The notes below the pieces were generated by a model. It made no database searches. It saw only the letters and a list, made by a program, of their open reading frames with translations, and was not told the origin of the DNA. From positions 1 to 15,607 of the forward strand of contig JBBDYH010000134.1 in NCBI GenBank assembly GCA_040901795.1: 15,607 nt of DNA. Reading direction: 5' to 3'. The position numbers and the translations under genes are program-made. Positions 14,301-15,607 of the stretch are shown here, piece after piece (the stretch's first letter is position 1; the number at the start of each line of letters is the position of its first letter). Source of the DNA: JBBDYH01 sp040901795 (lineage in GTDB: Bacteria > Planctomycetota > Planctomycetia > Pirellulales > JALHPA01).

Positions 14301-15607
14301 CTCCGCGGACCTCTTCAGCGAGCCGAGCTTCATGGGAAATGCGGTGGACGTCACCGGAAATACGACGGTTGACTCCATTGGCTCGTCCAAGTTTGGCGCG
14401 ATGACGTTCCTCAACACGGCGACGGTCGACTTTACCAGGACCGGCTCGCAAATCGCCTCGGCCACGGCCAATAGTGGTACAGGCACCTTGCGAAACAGCG
14501 TCGGTCCGAATCGGTTGCTCGTCGGTGACGTCGGGGCGGCCGCAGGCGCCACGCTTGTCTTTAGCGGCAACGACTCGAAAGTGACTGGCGCGATCACTGG
14601 CGCGGGAACCGTGAAACTGGACGAGGGTACGCTCGAGTTCACCAGGAACGGAGCGGCTGGGGCCGGCACCCCGCGGTTGGACATCGGCGGTGGAACCACC
14701 ATGCGGTTCAATCCGGGCGCCGCCGGATCGTTTGGCGCTTCAAACGTTACGGCGGTCAATAACCTCGGGACCCTTCAAGCCGCCGGTGGAACCACTGATC
14801 TCTCGGGTGCGACCATCACTACGCCATCAATTGTGGCCGGCCTGCTCGGTGGCCGTGTCCCCGGCGGCACGAACGTTACCGATATTCCCACCGTTCAGGG
14901 GATTGATACGCGGTTGTCGCGCGGTCAGACCACTGACGTTGGTTTCTTCGGCGGAAATGGCGGAACGTGGGTCTACCGCGGCGAAGTCAGAATTCCTGAC
15001 ACCGATGGGGATGGGACCCCCGGTCCGGTTGCCTTCGGCGAGCAGTTCGACGACTTTACACTGTTGAAGATCGACGGCGCGACGTTGATCAACAACAACG
15101 CCTGGAACATCCCGGGCAGCTCCGGCGCGATCGAGATGGCCGATGCCGAACCGGATGGTCAGGGCACAGCCGGAGACGGTTGGTTTACTTTCGAAGCCCG
15201 CTTCGGTGACACCGGCGGCGGAGTCGGCCCGAGCGGCGGCTGGAACATTGGCTTCGGCATCGACACCGACCCTGCGAACGGTTTCGACCCTGCTAGTCCT
15301 AATGATCCCCCGTCGCCTCCGGCAACTGCCTCCCAGTACGTCGAGGCCCTCGACAACGGTACGATGAATCTCTTCCGTGTGGCGCCGGCGCCGGATATGG
15401 GTCAGATTTCGGTTTCGGCAGGCGCGACGCTAAAGGTGGGTGCGATCGTCAACCCGAACGTTGTCAGCCTCGCCGCAGGCAGCCGCCTCGAATTGCACGG
15501 CGCGACGAGCAAGGTTAACTCCAGTGTGTTGACGTTGCCCGGCACTCCAACCGCGCCGACGGCCACGCTCGACGTGACCGACAGCGCGATCGCGATCGAC
15601 TACCCGG
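11350..15607 (+). CDS. Giant secreted protein with PA14-like and beta-strand repeats, 3' end missing
   Basis: The frame is open from the ATG at 11350 to the window edge: 1419 codons with no stop, so the gene is cut by the window. The N-terminus, MSKRSFLRKSAVSLAATLG with a hydrophobic stretch and LMA before Q28, is an export signal; SKRSFLRK resembles a Tat motif with KR in place of RR. Three clear PA14-like units (about 164-266, 506-603, 860-955) share SDDG or TDDG, an acidic loop (DLNRNGSF 194-201, DLDNDGMF 537-544, DLNDDGKF 895-902) and YEGGG before a strand ending. A divergent fourth unit covers about 1205-1305 (VYRGEVRIPD, WFTFEARFGD). Between them are autotransporter-type beta-strand repeats (e.g. 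FTKTGSGILVAND at 358-370, KLDEGTLEFTRNG about 1088-1100). The end of the visible part, LDVTDSAIAIDYP, resembles the stretch before a C-terminal dockerin or sorting domain in planctomycete proteins, so such a tail is expected beyond the window. It is probably extracellular, perhaps carbohydrate-binding. Confidence 0.85.
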   Translation, partial: MSKRSFLRKSAVSLAATLGLGGTTLMAQITIPPDRTGTVSGGTITFPGGAIGAQSINMSGGTLTLQLDPTGKQGFSTLNGRFYDFTAGNPPEASFETAAGIQALAANPASVLVANTSLLTPIDFPTTPLPLPDPPTFLSATDGQPFLSTGVTMTGAGDPDDSLFAIFEGKLNITMPESYSFFTSSDDGSMLFIDLNRNGSFADAGERVVNNNRYQGTTKRGTGVVGDPAINQEPAPTLTAGSYDVLVAMYEGGGGASVHASYTVGIFGAEQIIPLIADSASLTNAVNVTANSTINMASGGLTVGLGPLNISNAATLTKQGGAPLTFSQTTVGANSGINVAGGTLTTGAITSAAPIGTFTKTGSGILVANDSSPASGFTAASTLDLQGGTFIGVSRSGADAITAVPSTIGDTKILLNGGTFVGRQSTYDAKAGPNRVAVTFFTGASSEAQIDPIDSGTGLLANVGTGKTVNWPGPLAFDDDNPNYGHANFDAVSSGFVGVDNLQTLGYGKVQFTSDPTQGDKYSFGTWSDDGVNLWVDLDNDGMFEKGDNGKGQNELVHSDNSFHGPRARTTADVIIPPGTYTFAAGFYEGGGNAVMDFRIARGTATASSYDELKSKFRQIGPHDTSILSNFQSIVPGGATVTGINNDFSANPITVRGSGGLGGEGSATYGNVTIENGSTLTVSGAIKINNTIIDGTAKMNFLNQVDFGKLQPATAGANFTFIKMGAVDVNLAGTSTNTLGPNATIAVGEGRLFATGARTSPAAPSSFGGAKIGFAGGTFVAEGGGFAISEAPGAANTLTEYFYNFNTNPPESIIDPIQAATGLFALTPSQTLTLSGPIGGVGSEYNDAFAQTRWGDQETLAAMWFGDMTFTSGATTGNQYTFGSNTDDGSVWWIDLNDDGKFSKADGELVLNNNFYQGPTIRAGVADVPPGTHRVALAAYEGGGGMLFEFKFGRGTITDWNDPTAQFVNPTNSSIATYRARTYTSADLFSEPSFMGNAVDVTGNTTVDSIGSSKFGAMTFLNTATVDFTRTGSQIASATANSGTGTLRNSVGPNRLLVGDVGAAAGATLVFSGNDSKVTGAITGAGTVKLDEGTLEFTRNGAAGAGTPRLDIGGGTTMRFNPGAAGSFGASNVTAVNNLGTLQAAGGTTDLSGATITTPSIVAGLLGGRVPGGTNVTDIPTVQGIDTRLSRGQTTDVGFFGGNGGTWVYRGEVRIPDTDGDGTPGPVAFGEQFDDFTLLKIDGATLINNNAWNIPGSSGAIEMADAEPDGQGTAGDGWFTFEARFGDTGGGVGPSGGWNIGFGIDTDPANGFDPASPNDPPSPPATASQYVEALDNGTMNLFRVAPAPDMGQISVSAGATLKVGAIVNPNVVSLAAGSRLELHGATSKVNSSVLTLPGTPTAPTATLDVTDSAIAIDYP

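Overview
The window looks like chromosomal DNA from a planctomycete, most likely of the Pirellulales type. The evidence is: two large proteins with the planctomycete N-terminal LEPR-XLL-type motif (here LEDRKLL and LEDRRML); an Lpg1974-like outer membrane protein with a Cys cluster; a giant secreted protein built of PA14-like and autotransporter-type beta-strand repeats; a PmoA-like (DUF6807) protein; long AT-poor intergenic gaps; and many short palindromic interspersed repeats. No ribosomal RNA, tRNA, CRISPR array or recognisable transposase gene was seen.

Layout. The left quarter (103-3657) is on the minus strand. Read in its own direction it holds a NodU/CmcH/TobZ-type carbamoyltransferase (3657-1912), two small overlapping genes of unknown function (1792-1313 and 1350-1066), and a DUF6807/PmoA-like gene (1035-103). 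The right part is on the plus strand, after an 873-bp divergent gap. It holds a LEDR-motif surface protein with seven propeller-like repeats and three Ig-like domains (4531-6663), a second LEDR-motif protein made almost entirely of Ig/cadherin-like domains (7009-9300), an outer membrane beta-barrel protein (9500-10801), and the first 1419 codons of a giant secreted protein that runs off the right edge (11350-end).

How the genes fit together. The plus-strand genes all look like exported or cell-surface structural proteins, but the gaps between them (345, 199 and 548 bp) suggest separate transcription units rather than one operon. The two LEDR proteins share their N-terminal signal layout and their Ig-like unit (ending in a recurrent LADSETF-type motif), so they are probably related by domain duplication. 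The minus-strand genes are more closely packed: the two small genes overlap by 38 bp and the DUF6807 gene starts 30 bp after them.

Most notable observations: (1) a 57-bp palindromic repeat at 6681-6828 has been split by an 86-bp element with perfect 15-bp terminal inverted repeats and a 5-bp target duplication, i.e. a MITE nested in a REP; (2) a related palindromic repeat family sits both in an intergenic gap (6833-6885) and in frame inside the outer membrane protein gene (9592-9643); (3) seven copies of a ~54-residue repeat in the first LEDR protein, suggesting a closed seven-bladed propeller; (4) four PA14-like units in the giant protein, three with acidic DxxxDG-type loops. I do not see a complete, clearly new multi-gene system; the overlapping small-gene pair at 1066-1792 is the best candidate for an undescribed module.
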